Shown here piece by piece: positions 1 through 9,187 of a stretch of DNA of 64,000 nt. The DNA is from Aphelenchoides besseyi (taxonomy: Eukaryota; Nematoda; Chromadorea; Rhabditida; Aphelenchoididae): the NCBI GenBank assembly GCA_024699855.1, contig JAMPIQ010000003.1:7688001-7752000 (forward strand), in the 5' to 3' direction. Position numbers and translations under genes: made by a program. Positions within the stretch are counted from its first letter, which is position 1; every line of letters begins with the position of its first letter. Below the pieces are notes generated by a model. It searched no databases and was not told where the DNA came from. It was given only the letters and a program-made list of their open reading frames with translations.

Positions 1-763
1 GACTTTCTTTTATCAGTCATTTCCCAATTATTGTATTTCGCGTATTCGAACTTGTACTTGTTTTACCAATAAGCTAGATTTCCACTGAAGACGAATCGGT
101 TATTTCTTCAGAATTGTAGTGGAGTAACGAATGAATTCAAAAGTTGAGTTGGTTGACTGTTTAATAGCACCTGTGATTCATTCTTTTTTAATATGAAACA
201 GACAGTTATTTGTAACAATTTGAACCCAAACGAACCGAATTATTCGCATCGGCTTGAATTGAGATGTTGTTGGCAATCGTAGAAACAACGATTGCAAAGA
301 ATGAAAGTGCATGGGAAATGAGCTTCCGTAAAACAAAACTACTGTTATTTCGACAGTTCACTCTTGAAGGAATTTCTGGATTATTTTATTGAACAAACAC
401 ATAAGAAACAACAAGCTTTGTATCTGAAGACAAAATACTCAAAGAACAAAACATTCTGACATTGATCTTAATACAAAAGATTACAATTTAACTGTTAAAA
501 CAATTGATTACAATATGTTGTGACTTTTGGTCAAACATTTTTCAAGAAAACGGCTATTTCGAATTACCGAGCGGACAAGATCAGTCATTCTTCCTGCTGT
601 CCCACAATGGACGAAGTCTGTGGGTTTTCGGAACTTTGGACAGGAAAAAATCATGAAAACTTGGATTCCGGATCGAATGGCGCTGCATTAACAACCAAGC
701 CAAATTGGACAACGAGTCTACGGTTCTAAAACAACACTTTGATATTCGAAGCTTCTCATCAAC
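1..763. other. No gene seen
   Basis: AT-rich sequence downstream of the minus-strand gene that ends at 764. No open frame here combines an ATG, plausible splice sites and protein-like composition. It probably holds the 3' untranslated region of that gene and intergenic sequence. Confidence 0.5.
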
Positions 764-1815
764 TTACTCATATTGGAAACGGTAGATAACTTCGTTGAAT
801 TCCTTTTCGCGATCAGCACATCCAAATGGCTCCAATTCGTTCTTCCAATTGAACGCGTAGACGATGAGCAGCCCATCGGTTAGAGTCATGGACTCTATTC
901 GACCTTCCACCTCGATGTTTGTCTTCTCCCATTTCATCTGGAGAATGTCGAACTTCAAAACAGACGAAATATCGTTGTTTCGATCAAACATTCTTGTCAG
1001 AAGATTGTTCTTAGTCCATAAAGAAGGAACCTGCAGAACATATTATAACTAAATAACAAATGGTAAACTTACCAAACTATTTCTGATCTCTACATCGATC
1101 TCCTCCTTGACTTCATGCTCAGTTTTCGATCCGTTAATCAAGGAGATCTCGTACAACGTTTTTGTGTTGACGATTGTCTTTTCATCAACTGGGAACCCAA
1201 ATATTTTACCATCGCGAACTATGGGCGACCAAAGCGTGTGTTGTATGTCGGTAACGTTCACTTCGGACAGATTTCCATTTGTCAAGTCGACGGTGTGGGA
1301 GTAGAAACTGTCGGTCAAGTAAGCGTTCAAAGTCGCTGGTTGCGCCTGAGCGTCGAGAGTGTAAGTGAGCTCTCCCAAATACTTGAACGTGTCGATGCGC
1401 AGAAGAAACTCGACGTTGAACTTGCCGTTGAACCAGTATCGTTTGCTTCCTGGATTGGCACAAACGACCCCACAAACCGTTGAGCTATCAATGAAGTACA
1501 GTAGCTCTAAACTCAAACTACTGTTCATTCTTCGTTCATTAATTGAACGGGAATCGACGTGAATTTCTCTAAAAATCAAATGATCAAAAGATTAGAATCT
1601 CAAATTACTTCTGGATTCCATTGAACGTGTCAACCATCCAGTTTGTTCGTTGATCAAACTCATAGAAGATGAGAAAACGATCATCGACGCCATAAGTGTT
1701 GCACATCGCAACAAGGCCTTTACTACGTAGTTGGCTAACCAAACTACGTTCCGACCGCAAGAAAGCGCTATTTTTGGTCAGATCACGATGTTCTGTCATT
1801 TTTGAAGACAATCTA
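764..1815 (-). CDS. Uncharacterised protein, 5' end uncertain
   Basis: Three exons read in one continuous frame: about 1815-1609, 1568-1073 and 1030-764 (stop TAA), joined by introns of about 40 bases with GT-AG ends. The product is about 320 residues, rich in alternating hydrophobic and polar beta-like stretches with several Asn-X-Ser/Thr sites, such as the NLSEVNVTD region. I do not recognise a family; a beta-propeller-like or secreted fold is only a guess. The first exon is preceded on the minus strand by a good acceptor (attatag), and the first in-frame ATG, near 1799, gives no signal peptide. The true first exon may therefore lie further upstream, where retrotransposon remnants now sit. 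The gene may be 5'-truncated or have a long first intron containing the repeats. Confidence 0.6.
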
Positions 1816-1886
1816 TAATAGTTAATACTTATTCACAGGACTTGAACACGAACTGAACGCAAAGGAGTTAACAGAAAACGACGAGA

Positions 1887-2103
1887 TATCAACTCGACAA
1901 AAGTCTTTGAAACGATCAGTCACACGGTAATTTGGACAGCGCTGGAGCAATTCGAAGTTGATGGACTAACAATTCGTATGATTCAATATCTGTACGCAAT
2001 TGGAACTTCCTCAGTGATGATTGGTAACTCATCGGCACCATTCAACACACAACGGAGAGTTAGGCAAGGCGACAGTCTTTGCCATTGCTTTTTATCATTA
2101 CAT
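1887..2103 (+). mobile_element. Reverse transcriptase fragment (RTE-like LINE), motifs A to B
   Basis: An open stretch resembling the palm region of an RTE-clade reverse transcriptase: a VFETISH segment, a degraded form of the usual YEKAFDSVSH, followed by a helix, a RMIQYLYAIGTSS segment and RRVRQGDSL, which matches the motif B region normally read as RGVRQGDPLSP. It breaks off after the motif B core and is followed directly by a segment that belongs further upstream in a normal element. The FADD catalytic motif is absent. It is a dead fragment. Confidence 0.7.
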
Positions 2104-3120
2104 TGCAGATGGCAAGACCACCAAGCGTTCCGAATGAAGCGACTCCTGGACGCCGCGGAGAAGAGGCGCAGCTTGAAGAAGTGCAAGAGGCAGCTCCAGC
2201 AACAGACGGCGACCATGAAGGCACTCAAGGACAAGGGCGGAGAACGACTAATAAAGAGGATTGACATGGAGAACCGATGTCTTAAATTCTACAGCACCTT
2301 GTTCGCCCCAAAGCGACAGGTGCCGCTGATACGAGATCATAGGCCGCCAATGGAAGTCCCTCCGATTCTACTGTCCGAAGTCGAGGCGGCAATCCGAAGA
2401 TCCAAAAACGACAAAGCGCCGGGACCCGATAGAATCACCAACGAAATCCTGAAAGCGGGAACCTACGGGCTCTTCAAGGCGATAGCGTCGATTTTCGACC
2501 AATGCTTGCGCGAGGAAGACGTCCCCACCGGATGGAAAACGTCGAGAACCGTCATCATCCCTAAGAAAGGGGACCGCAAAGACCTGAAGAATTACCGCCC
2601 AATTGCCCTCACGCCCGTTCTCTACAAAGTCTTCACCAAGGTAATTCTCAACAGGATCACCAAGCAACTAGACGAGCAACACCCGAGGTAGCAAGCGGGC
2701 TTCAGGAGAGGCTACTCCACAACCGACCATCTCCAAGCCGTCAACCAAGTGTTGGAGCGCGCTCGCGAGTTCAGGATGTCCGTATGCATGGTCTTCGTCG
2801 ATTACGAGAAGGTCTTCGACTTCATCGAGATTAACGCAGTCACCAACGCGCTGATCAACCAAGGAGTCGACAGCAAGTACGCACGGACGCTCCACAACAA
2901 CGTTCTCGTGGCCTTACAACCTGAAACGACCTCTCGGACGACCACCCTACCGATGGAGAAGAGAAGTGGAAGAAGCCCTTGGCCCAAAATGACACCAAAC
3001 TGCCAGAAACCGCGAGTTCCTGAACAACCGACAAGTGCCAACGAAACACAAACGAAGATACTTCAATATGATCGTCCTTCCGTCTCTACTTTATGGCTCA
3101 GAAGATGCAAAAAAAATTGA
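2104..3120 (+). mobile_element. Reverse transcriptase fragment (RTE-like LINE), linker to motif A
   Basis: A second, GC-richer fragment, probably of a different copy. It starts in the basic linker between endonuclease and reverse transcriptase (KRRSLKKCKRQ region), then carries KNDKAPGPDRITNEILK, a GWKTSRTVIIPKKGD segment, NYRPIALTPVLYKVFTKVI and, after an in-frame TAG near 2689, QAGFRRGYSTTDHLQAV and VFVDYEKVFDF (motif A with the catalytic Asp). After about 2930 the frame decays into frameshifted sequence and the second catalytic motif is not found. This order (0, 1, 2, A) is that of LINE reverse transcriptases. Since the preceding fragment also has a motif A, two copies or a rearranged copy are present. 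It is non-functional. Confidence 0.85.
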
Positions 3121-4328
3121 ACGAAAAATACTCAACATTAAGTTCACTGGGCAAAAATCGGTAGATCACAAGTCACGAGAATGAATCCGGCAACAACCAT
3201 TTTAATGATGTTGTGATCGACACTAGAAGACGAAAGTGGAGACACGGAAAAGATGATGAATCGACAAAATGAAGTCCGATGAGATCTCCGATTGCTTAAC
3301 TGGATTCCCGCATCAAAACAACTTGGCTCTGGACCTACGGCAAGACGATACGAAAACGACTTCAAAAAACACGGGAAAAATCGATGGAAATCGAAAGCAA
3401 AAACCCCCAAATAGACTCATTTATTGTCTTCGTTCGCAAATTCAGTTGTAGATTAAAGAAATAAACGGATAAAATGAAACTCAGCAACTTTGCGGATCGA
3501 CTGTTGTTCACCAAGTGATCGAACCCAAAAACAGCACTTTTGGTTGTGTCGAGTGGACAAACGGGTGGCTAGGCGACACCCAATCCACGGTTTCTCCGCC
3601 TGGATTGCTGCGAGCCAAAAGACCCTTTTGCTTATAGAGATCGATGCTTCTCTGCCTATTCCACGTACTTTGTGCTTCGACTGCATCCTTTGCTTTCGAA
3701 ATCGGTCGCAAACTCGATTACCGAAAATAATTTTGGTAGAGTCTACATCTACACAAAAGCCACTGTGGGGAAACAAAGCCAACAATTTGGAGATTGAACT
3801 GACCGAAGTAGCTTCTATTTGGTATCACAGAATTAACCACAATAACGAAAAAAGAAAACTTTTCTGATTGTTTAATTCAATCAGTTTGCTTCTGCTGTCA
3901 AAGGGCTTCTTGACGTTTTCGATGTTTTAATTGTAATTTCGGATACAAATGTGTTTAATTAGCTTCCATTCATGGCGCTGATCAATGAGCGCACTCTTTC
4001 ATGCACAGATCTTTGCTTTCCACCGCAAGGAACATCGCTCAACTGCTCGCTTTGCCTCGACTTCTCAGTCTCGTTGTTTGTGGTTATCATTTTATTCAGC
4101 TAGTGCATCTGGTGGCCACGAATAAGGATAGATACTTGAAACAATTACGACTTTATTAGTTATCTAATTGTAGCAACGAGATTAATGTCTTGAAGGTTGT
4201 GGATTAACTGATCCACTTGTTTGCATAAAATATGCAATTTTTGTTCAATGTTTACGTTTCTGAGGTCAATCATCAGTTCGTTTCTCGTCGCTCATTCCGA
4301 CTGCTGACTTCTCTCCACCTCAATTTCG
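3121..4328. other. Retrotransposon tail and unassigned sequence
   Basis: From 3121 to about 3440 short frames on both strands look like decayed LINE 3' sequence. From about 3450 to 3870 frames are open on both strands, for example a minus-strand run with a KPWIGCR segment, but none has a convincing start, stop and splice pattern. From 3870 to 4328 I see only the presumed promoter of the gene starting at 4329. Confidence 0.35.
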
Positions 4329-5137
4329 ATGGTTTGGTTGCCGCTCTTGACCATCTTGTTTGCTGGATTGAAATGGGGAAGTGCAAATGAGTGTGTTGAT
4401 TCTGTCACTCGTAACATTCTGTGAGCTTTAATCGGAAATCAAGTTGACATTGTTATCTTTTCAGTCGCTTCAAGAGCACTCACAACTGTTTGAACACCAC
4501 CACGGTCGTCTACTTCTCCGGAAACGAACCAGGTATTATGGTGAAAGCTGCTTCCGCATCAGATGAAAAGTGGGTTTAATTGAGTGACACGATTGAGTTT
4601 GTTGGTTTTAGTTTTGCTCTTTCAATCGGACAGAACTGCACGCTCACTGTGAATGTTATGAAGGCAATTGGCAATTCGAGCATCATTGCTACCGGTTTGT
4701 GACAAAAATAGTGGCACTCTTATTGACTGCCAAGCTTCAAGGCGAATACACGAGCCACGGACATCCATTCGCATTGCGCACCGGTCCATTCGGATTGCAA
4801 GGCATGATGAGTTCGTTTCAGAAGCAAAATTGGCCAGTTTTCTGCAAGGGTTCGGAATTGAGCAAAAAGTCGACTACACTTGAAGGTTGGAGTGAGATGA
4901 TCGTTGGGTTGTCGATGCAAAACCCGATTGAAGGATTCGCAATGAACATTTACGTTAGTTCTAGAACTCAATGCTTGGGATTTTCGGTGTTTTCAGGGGC
5001 AACCCGATGACGAAGTCACGATCCTCGAACCACCTGCAGAAGTCAATTCATCTTTTGCGCGTCGTTCAATCATCTCGAACTTTCTACTTGTCATTGGTTC
5101 TTTTATTTTCTTCACTGATTCCTCTTCGTCCGTCTGA
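4329..5137 (+). CDS. Small secreted or membrane-anchored protein
   Basis: Five exons (4329-4420, 4465-4569, 4612-4694, 4742-4953, 4997-5137) join in phase to give about 210 residues. Residues 1-20 (MVWLPLLTILFAGLKWGSAN) are a clear signal peptide. The middle has several Cys and Asn-X-Ser/Thr sites. The C-terminus is a hydrophobic run (SNFLLVIGSFIFF) followed by a short Ser-rich tail, which suggests either a C-terminal membrane anchor or a GPI-attachment signal. An AATAAA follows the stop by about ten bases. I do not recognise the family. The gene converges on the minus-strand membrane-protein gene ending at 5179, leaving only about 40 bases between the two stop codons. Confidence 0.75.
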
Positions 5138-5178
5138 TTCACAGAAATAAACTCTTTGGAACGATTTACTTGGTCGAT

Positions 5179-6001
5179 TCAAGAGAAGTGAGTGAAGATC
5201 GCATGAAGGTACCCGCTCTTGTTGTTGTCTTCCAATTCGCCTGCGGTTCTGACCTGAAACGAAGTTCACAGAGTTTGTTCGTTTTCGCTTACCTCGTGCG
5301 GTGGAGTTTTCGGTTCTTCGGCGGTCTTGAGCAGTCCATGTGCTTTGGTTGCCAGATTCTTCTTGTCCTTTGGTTTCTTGGAGTCCATTGGACGAGTGAT
5401 TCGTCGTTTCGTGAAATGGGACTCGTCTTGAGTTTTGTCCATCGCCAAAGTATCAATCTAAACTTCTGCGTTGATAGTCGAACAAAACTACCCACTTGAC
5501 TGTGTTGGAGGCCGAGATTGGGATCAGAAGGCATGCCCGTTGGAGTGACAGGGAGCGGCGAGTGGTGTGGATCGGTGCGAGACTTCCTGGCCCACTTTTT
5601 TGCTAGTCCTTTTGTTTTCTCGGCGTGTTCTCTGGTTCGCTTGGTTTCCCTGTCCATCTTCATTGCAACCAAGTCGACGGTGTCTTTGCGCAGTTCGCGG
5701 GCGGTTTGTAGAATCGGTGATTCTTTTGCTGTTGCCATCTCATAGACGCGACTTTCTTCTGCGGCTCGTGGACGTGAAGACTTCAGGCGGAGACGAAGCG
5801 GACGAACAACTTTGTCGAGTTGAATCGCAGTTCCGGAGTGGTAGATGAGCATACAGAAGATGAAGAAAATGGCCCAACAAGGAGTCAGAATACCCATCCA
5901 TTTCTGAAAACAAAGTCGTTGCAGGTGTGATTGTTCGAACCTACGAGAAAGATCATGAAACTGTCCATACGATCGAGACAATGATCTTTGGATTCGACCA
6001 T
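5179..6001 (-). CDS. Single-pass membrane protein with basic cytosolic tail
   Basis: Four exons (6001-5945, 5903-5496, 5457-5293, 5253-5179), all joined in phase 0, encode about 234 residues. A membrane segment lies near residues 20-40 (WMGILTPCWAIFFIFCMLIY). The rest is a hydrophilic tail rich in Arg, Lys, Glu, Pro and Thr, with a likely coiled-coil stretch around the MKMDRETKRTREHAEKTK region and a Lys/Pro-rich segment near the C-terminus. There is no cleavable signal peptide, so I infer a signal-anchor topology. The gene is divergent from the transthyretin-like gene at 6062, with a 60-base gap between start codons, so a promoter is probably shared or the mRNAs have very short leaders. Family unknown. 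Confidence 0.75.
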
Positions 6002-6061
6002 TTCTGCTGAACGTTGAAATCGAAATGAACACAATCATTTGTCCGGAAAGTAGTGGTCGAA

Positions 6062-6622
6062 ATGGGTCGTCTTTTGTTGTCACTGTTTTTGATGGTCGTT
6101 GGATTGAATGCCAAGAAAGTGAACGTGAACATTAAGGGCGCCGTGTTTTGCGTTTCCAACTCTTCGATGGCCAGTCCTGTGGAGGTTCGTTTGTACAACG
6201 TTGGCTGGTTGGGTTACGAGTCGTTTGTTGGGTGAGTTGATTGAGCTAGCGAACGGGTATGACGCTTGTTTAGTCGTTCCCTGGCGAAATTCGATGGTCA
6301 TTTCAAGATCAACAAGACGGTGGACACGTGGCACGAGTTCAGTGGTCGTTTGGAGATCGAACATGTTTGCGGATTGGTTCAAGACAAGAAAGAACGAGAT
6401 CAGTCGATCACTATGGTCATCCCGCTTAACGAAGGTGCTTTCGCCGTGGAATTGCCGCCCATTATACTGGATCTTGAACGTCCGTCTGATGCTGTGCTCA
6501 CTCAATTCATGGAGCAACATCCGGCAATCGATCCCAAATCGGAGATTATTCGCGGATACGAGTCAAAGGAGGCGCCTTGGTATGCGCTTTGGAAAATCAA
6601 GATGGACTTAGGATTGTTGTGA
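6062..6622 (+). CDS. Transthyretin-like secreted protein
   Basis: Two exons (6062-6231, 6274-6622) encode 172 residues. Residues 1-17 form a signal peptide (MGRLLLSLFLMVVGLNA). The mature part begins with beta-strand sequence VNVNIKGAVFC, followed by VEVRLYN and AKFDGHFKI, the pattern of the nematode transthyretin-like family (Pfam PF01060), where an N-terminal strand with a Cys, a short variable loop and a G-x-F motif are usual. These proteins are secreted and abundant in nematodes; a few act in apoptotic-cell recognition or neuronal processes, but most have no known function. The start was chosen at the first ATG giving a signal peptide. A polyadenylation signal (AATAAA) lies near 6640. Confidence 0.85.
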
Positions 6623-6891
6623 TCTTAGTCATGTGCATCAATAAACCGTAATATTAATTTCAAGCACAGTTGCTGTTACTCACATGGAGAATGGAGCGGC
6701 ACGTGAACGGGGATGCATCGATTGGGTCTACTTCAATCCAAAAGTTCATTTCACATGACAATCTGCCACTTTGTTTGCTTGAATGCAGCATGATTATTCG
6801 ATTGTGAAGAAATGTTCGAGTTGAAAGTTCTAGTCCCAGGTAATTTACAGAAGTTTATCGAATTAACATGTAGCAACACAGTGCCTTCGAT

Positions 6892-7377
6892 TTAGTTTTT
6901 GGTTGCCTTCTTACTTCGCTCCTGGGCGAGCCTTCCATTTTTGCACACGCGTTTCGGTCCCGATTCCATCCATTTTGGAGTACAGAGGTTTGTGAGCTCT
7001 GAAAACGATCCTGAGAAGCCAGTAGTTTTGTTGGAGACTACCTTCATCGCTTACTTTATTCGGCGTCTGGTCGATTGATTGCACGAGACTTGAATTGACA
7101 TTCTTGTGTTTTGTGTTCTTCGCTGCGTCGAGATCCTGGTCGATCGGCTTCTCGACGTCGGCACTCGTCGTCTGAGTCAAAGGCTCCGACGGCTGAACTG
7201 CAGTTCGAGTCACTTTGATTCCTGAAACATAGCCATTGGATTGGTAGTCGAATTTCATTGACTCGATTGATTAGCCTTTGAGCAGAGAAGTTGGAGTAAG
7301 AAGGCCGAAACTACGGGCAAAAGGAAGTAGAACAGAACGTAAGAGCCGAAACTGAACAACACCTCTTCGGCAGACAT
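6892..7377 (-). CDS. Small single-pass membrane protein
   Basis: Three exons (7377-7263, 7221-7042, 6998-6892) give about 133 residues with consistent phases. A membrane segment near residues 8-32 (FSFGSYVLFYFLLPVVSAFL) is followed by Thr/Gln/Asp-rich sequence and a basic end (KNGRLAQERSKKATKN). The second intron has two usable acceptors twelve bases apart, both in frame, so four residues may be alternatively included. The topology resembles the neighbour at 5179-6001: short N-terminus, one hydrophobic segment, polar basic tail. I do not recognise the family. Confidence 0.6.
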
Positions 7378-7466
7378 AACGCAGAAAATGAAAACAGGTC
7401 TAGAGAGTGCTAGCCTTAAAGAAAGAGCAACGACCATCGATTCCAGATCAAAGCAATGTTCGGACC

Positions 7467-7728
7467 ATGACCAGTGACTTTGCCCAGAAACCCGAGCAAT
7501 GGGAATACTTGGCAGTCAACTCGAAGTGGAACTTGGCATTCAACCGAGAACTCGCATTCGTGTAAGAAGGACGCTCGAAACTCATCGGTTTTAGTAACTG
7601 AATTGTCAGTTAAATGAGAGAAAAGAACAAAGTGGATGGCCGAATTGAGAATCACTTGCATGGATGGGAATCGGATGCCAATTAAGCTCCGTCGGATAGA
7701 GCGGATTCGAATGCTAAGGAATGACTGA
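7467..7728 (+). CDS. Possible small gene, function unknown
   Basis: An ATG at 7467 opens a protein-like exon (PEQWEYLAVNSKWNLAF segment) that ends at a donor near 7555-7562. Two readings of the next exon are possible. The one with the longer, more protein-like product (RTKWMAELRITCMDGNRM, then an Arg-rich end, stop about 7728) needs a weaker donor; a stronger donor leads to a stop at about 7685. The product would be 53 to 70 residues. The start is about 90 bases from the divergent gene at 7377. Real coding is likely but not certain. Confidence 0.35.
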
Positions 7729-7811
7729 AAGAAAGTCAACGCACGTAGAAAATCAGAAGATCGAAATGAGTATTCTGATACTCTGCGTGTGCTTTTAATT
7801 CTCGCTCAGAA

Positions 7812-8155
7812 ATGACTCGTTGGCGGAGAAGATATCAGTTCCTTCATTCCCAACTAGATCACTAGCTTTTTAGTGCTTCCAAAGACTCCATCCACGTGGT
7901 CAATAACTCTCGCCGTATTTGTCGTTCGGGTGCACGATGTCCATCTCACCAATGGTTTGAAAGAAAAGTAACTTTGGAGAGTTTGCAGTTGAAATGAACA
8001 TAAAAAAGAGTTTAGGTTTCATCAGTTCGCTCGCATGTCTCCTCTCCATCAGCGTGGTGATTCTTCTTGTTCAAACAGACGAGCAGTTGGAGTTGGAACA
8101 ATTACTTCGTCGGAGCGGTTGCTTGCTTGATAAAATGAACATTACAGCACAGTGA
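7812..8155 (+). CDS. Possible 85-residue protein, function unknown
   Basis: Three exons (7812-7837, 7874-7967, 8018-8155) join with matching phases into 85 residues. The N-terminal half is basic with two Cys (RRICRSGARCPSH). A short hydrophobic stretch (HVLSISVVILLVQ) follows, and then a Leu/Glu-rich helix (QLELEQLLRRSG). The first donor (gttcct) is weak, which lowers confidence. No family is recognised. The preceding candidate at 7467-7728 could be an upstream part of the same transcript. Confidence 0.35.
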
Positions 8156-8222
8156 GAAACGGATGTGTAAGTGGTCGAATAAAAGAATCCTTGGTCATAA
8201 AACCAAAAAAGTGGTCGTCTCA

Positions 8223-8294
8223 TGGAGGTATGGGGAATTGAACCCCAGACTTCTCGCATGCAAAGCGAGCGCTCTACCCCTGAGCTATACCCCC
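8223..8294 (-). tRNA. tRNA-Ala (anticodon UGC)
   Basis: A 72-base cloverleaf on the minus strand. The acceptor stem pairs GGGGGTA with TACCTCC with one G-T pair. The D arm contains TAGCTCAGGGGTAGAGC. The anticodon stem CTCGC/GCGAG encloses TTTGCAT, so the anticodon is TGC. The T arm GGGGTTCAATTCCCC includes the B-box consensus. The discriminator base is A, and no intron is present. It is identical to the tRNA at 14692 except at the wobble base. Confidence 0.97.
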
Positions 8295-8916
8295 GACACA
8301 CAAGACCGAGCGCGAAGCGCAGTTGTTCTCCACTCAAAGCGAAGGCCTTGTGGTTGTTGCTTGAAGTTAGACGGTTATGAGCAAACTCAGTTTGATGAAG
8401 TTGCAAATATGAATTGAGTTTAATCGGTTACTCAAGCACTCGGAAGAACAATTTCCAACCCACAATGACCATCAGCTTCCATGTGCAGTAGATTGGCGTA
8501 AACAACAAGCATATGCGAACATTGACGAGTTGGAATAAGACATCAGGAAGTCACTTTGCAACAAGTTTGGGTGTTTAATCAGCAGTACTGTGACATTATG
8601 AACATCATGACTAAAAGCTTTAGAGTTCCAATCGCCTGTGAAACAAATTCAACGCTTCTGATCGGACAGCATTCCCGATAGACATTGTATTCTGCCTTCG
8701 AGACACCTCTTCCAAGTTTCCAACTTTCTTTCAACGACACAAGAAAAGAACGAACTGTTGATGGATGCTAATCAAGAAAACAAAGATGATCTCGTTTGAG
8801 TAGTCCTGTTGCTGTTCATTGATGTCGAATAAACATGGCCATTCAATTTGCTCTCCAAGTAAAAACGTTTAGTTTCGAGCTCGTCGACTTGTCTCTGATG
8901 TCGATGACGAATTGAC
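8295..8916. other. No gene seen
   Basis: Between tRNA-Ala and the U6 gene I find no open frame with convincing splice sites and no structural RNA. It should include the 5' flank of the tRNA and the 3' flank of U6. Confidence 0.45.
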
Positions 8917-9022
8917 AAAAAATTTGGAACGCTTCACGAATTTGCGTGTCATCCTTGCGCAGGGGCAACGCTAATCTTCTCTGTATTGTTCCAATTTTAG
9001 TATATGTTCATTTGGAATGAAC
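8917..9022 (-). ncRNA. U6 spliceosomal snRNA
   Basis: Read on the minus strand this is a U6 snRNA of about 106 bases. A 5' hairpin (GTTCATTCCAAATGAAC) leads into ATATACTAAAATTGGAACAA, then ACAGAGAAGATTAGC containing the invariant ACAGAGA box, then CCCCTGCGCAAGGATGACAC, then CGCAAATTCGTGAAGCGTTCC, ending in a T run that is both the Pol III terminator and the oligo-U tail. U6 forms the spliceosome's catalytic core with U2 and is chaperoned by U4. The segment between the AGC triad and CCCCTGCG reads GTTG here, where U6 of animals normally has ATGG, so this may be a variant copy. A TATA-like box sits upstream at the expected distance, which argues against a simple retrocopy. Confidence 0.93.
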
Positions 9023-9044
9023 ATACATAGCTGGTCGAACAGCG

Positions 9045-9052
9045 CTTTTATT
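9045..9052 (-). promoter_or_regulatory. TATA box of the U6 gene
   Basis: On the minus strand the sequence AATAAAAG lies 23-30 bases upstream of the U6 5' end. This is where Pol III-transcribed snRNA genes carry the TATA element. A proximal sequence element is expected about 30 bases further upstream, but I cannot define it without nematode-specific consensus data. Confidence 0.6.
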
Positions 9053-9187
9053 GGGGCTCAGCACAGCACTGAAAGCGAACTCATGGGTTGAGAAGAAGGC
9101 GAGAGTCGAAAGGTCGCCTGCTCTCTACTCGACACTCTGCACCTGCTACTGTCTACTGAACTCAACGGTCTTTTCCAACGCAAACTA

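Noticed and set aside
3453..3867. Overlapping long open frames on both strands after the LINE fragments
   Set aside because: Frames are open in several phases at once, starts and splice sites are missing, and the composition is not clearly protein-like. I could not choose one.
8071..8406. Minus-strand open frame across the tRNA-Ala
   Set aside because: It is a shadow of the tRNA gene, containing translated D and anticodon arms.
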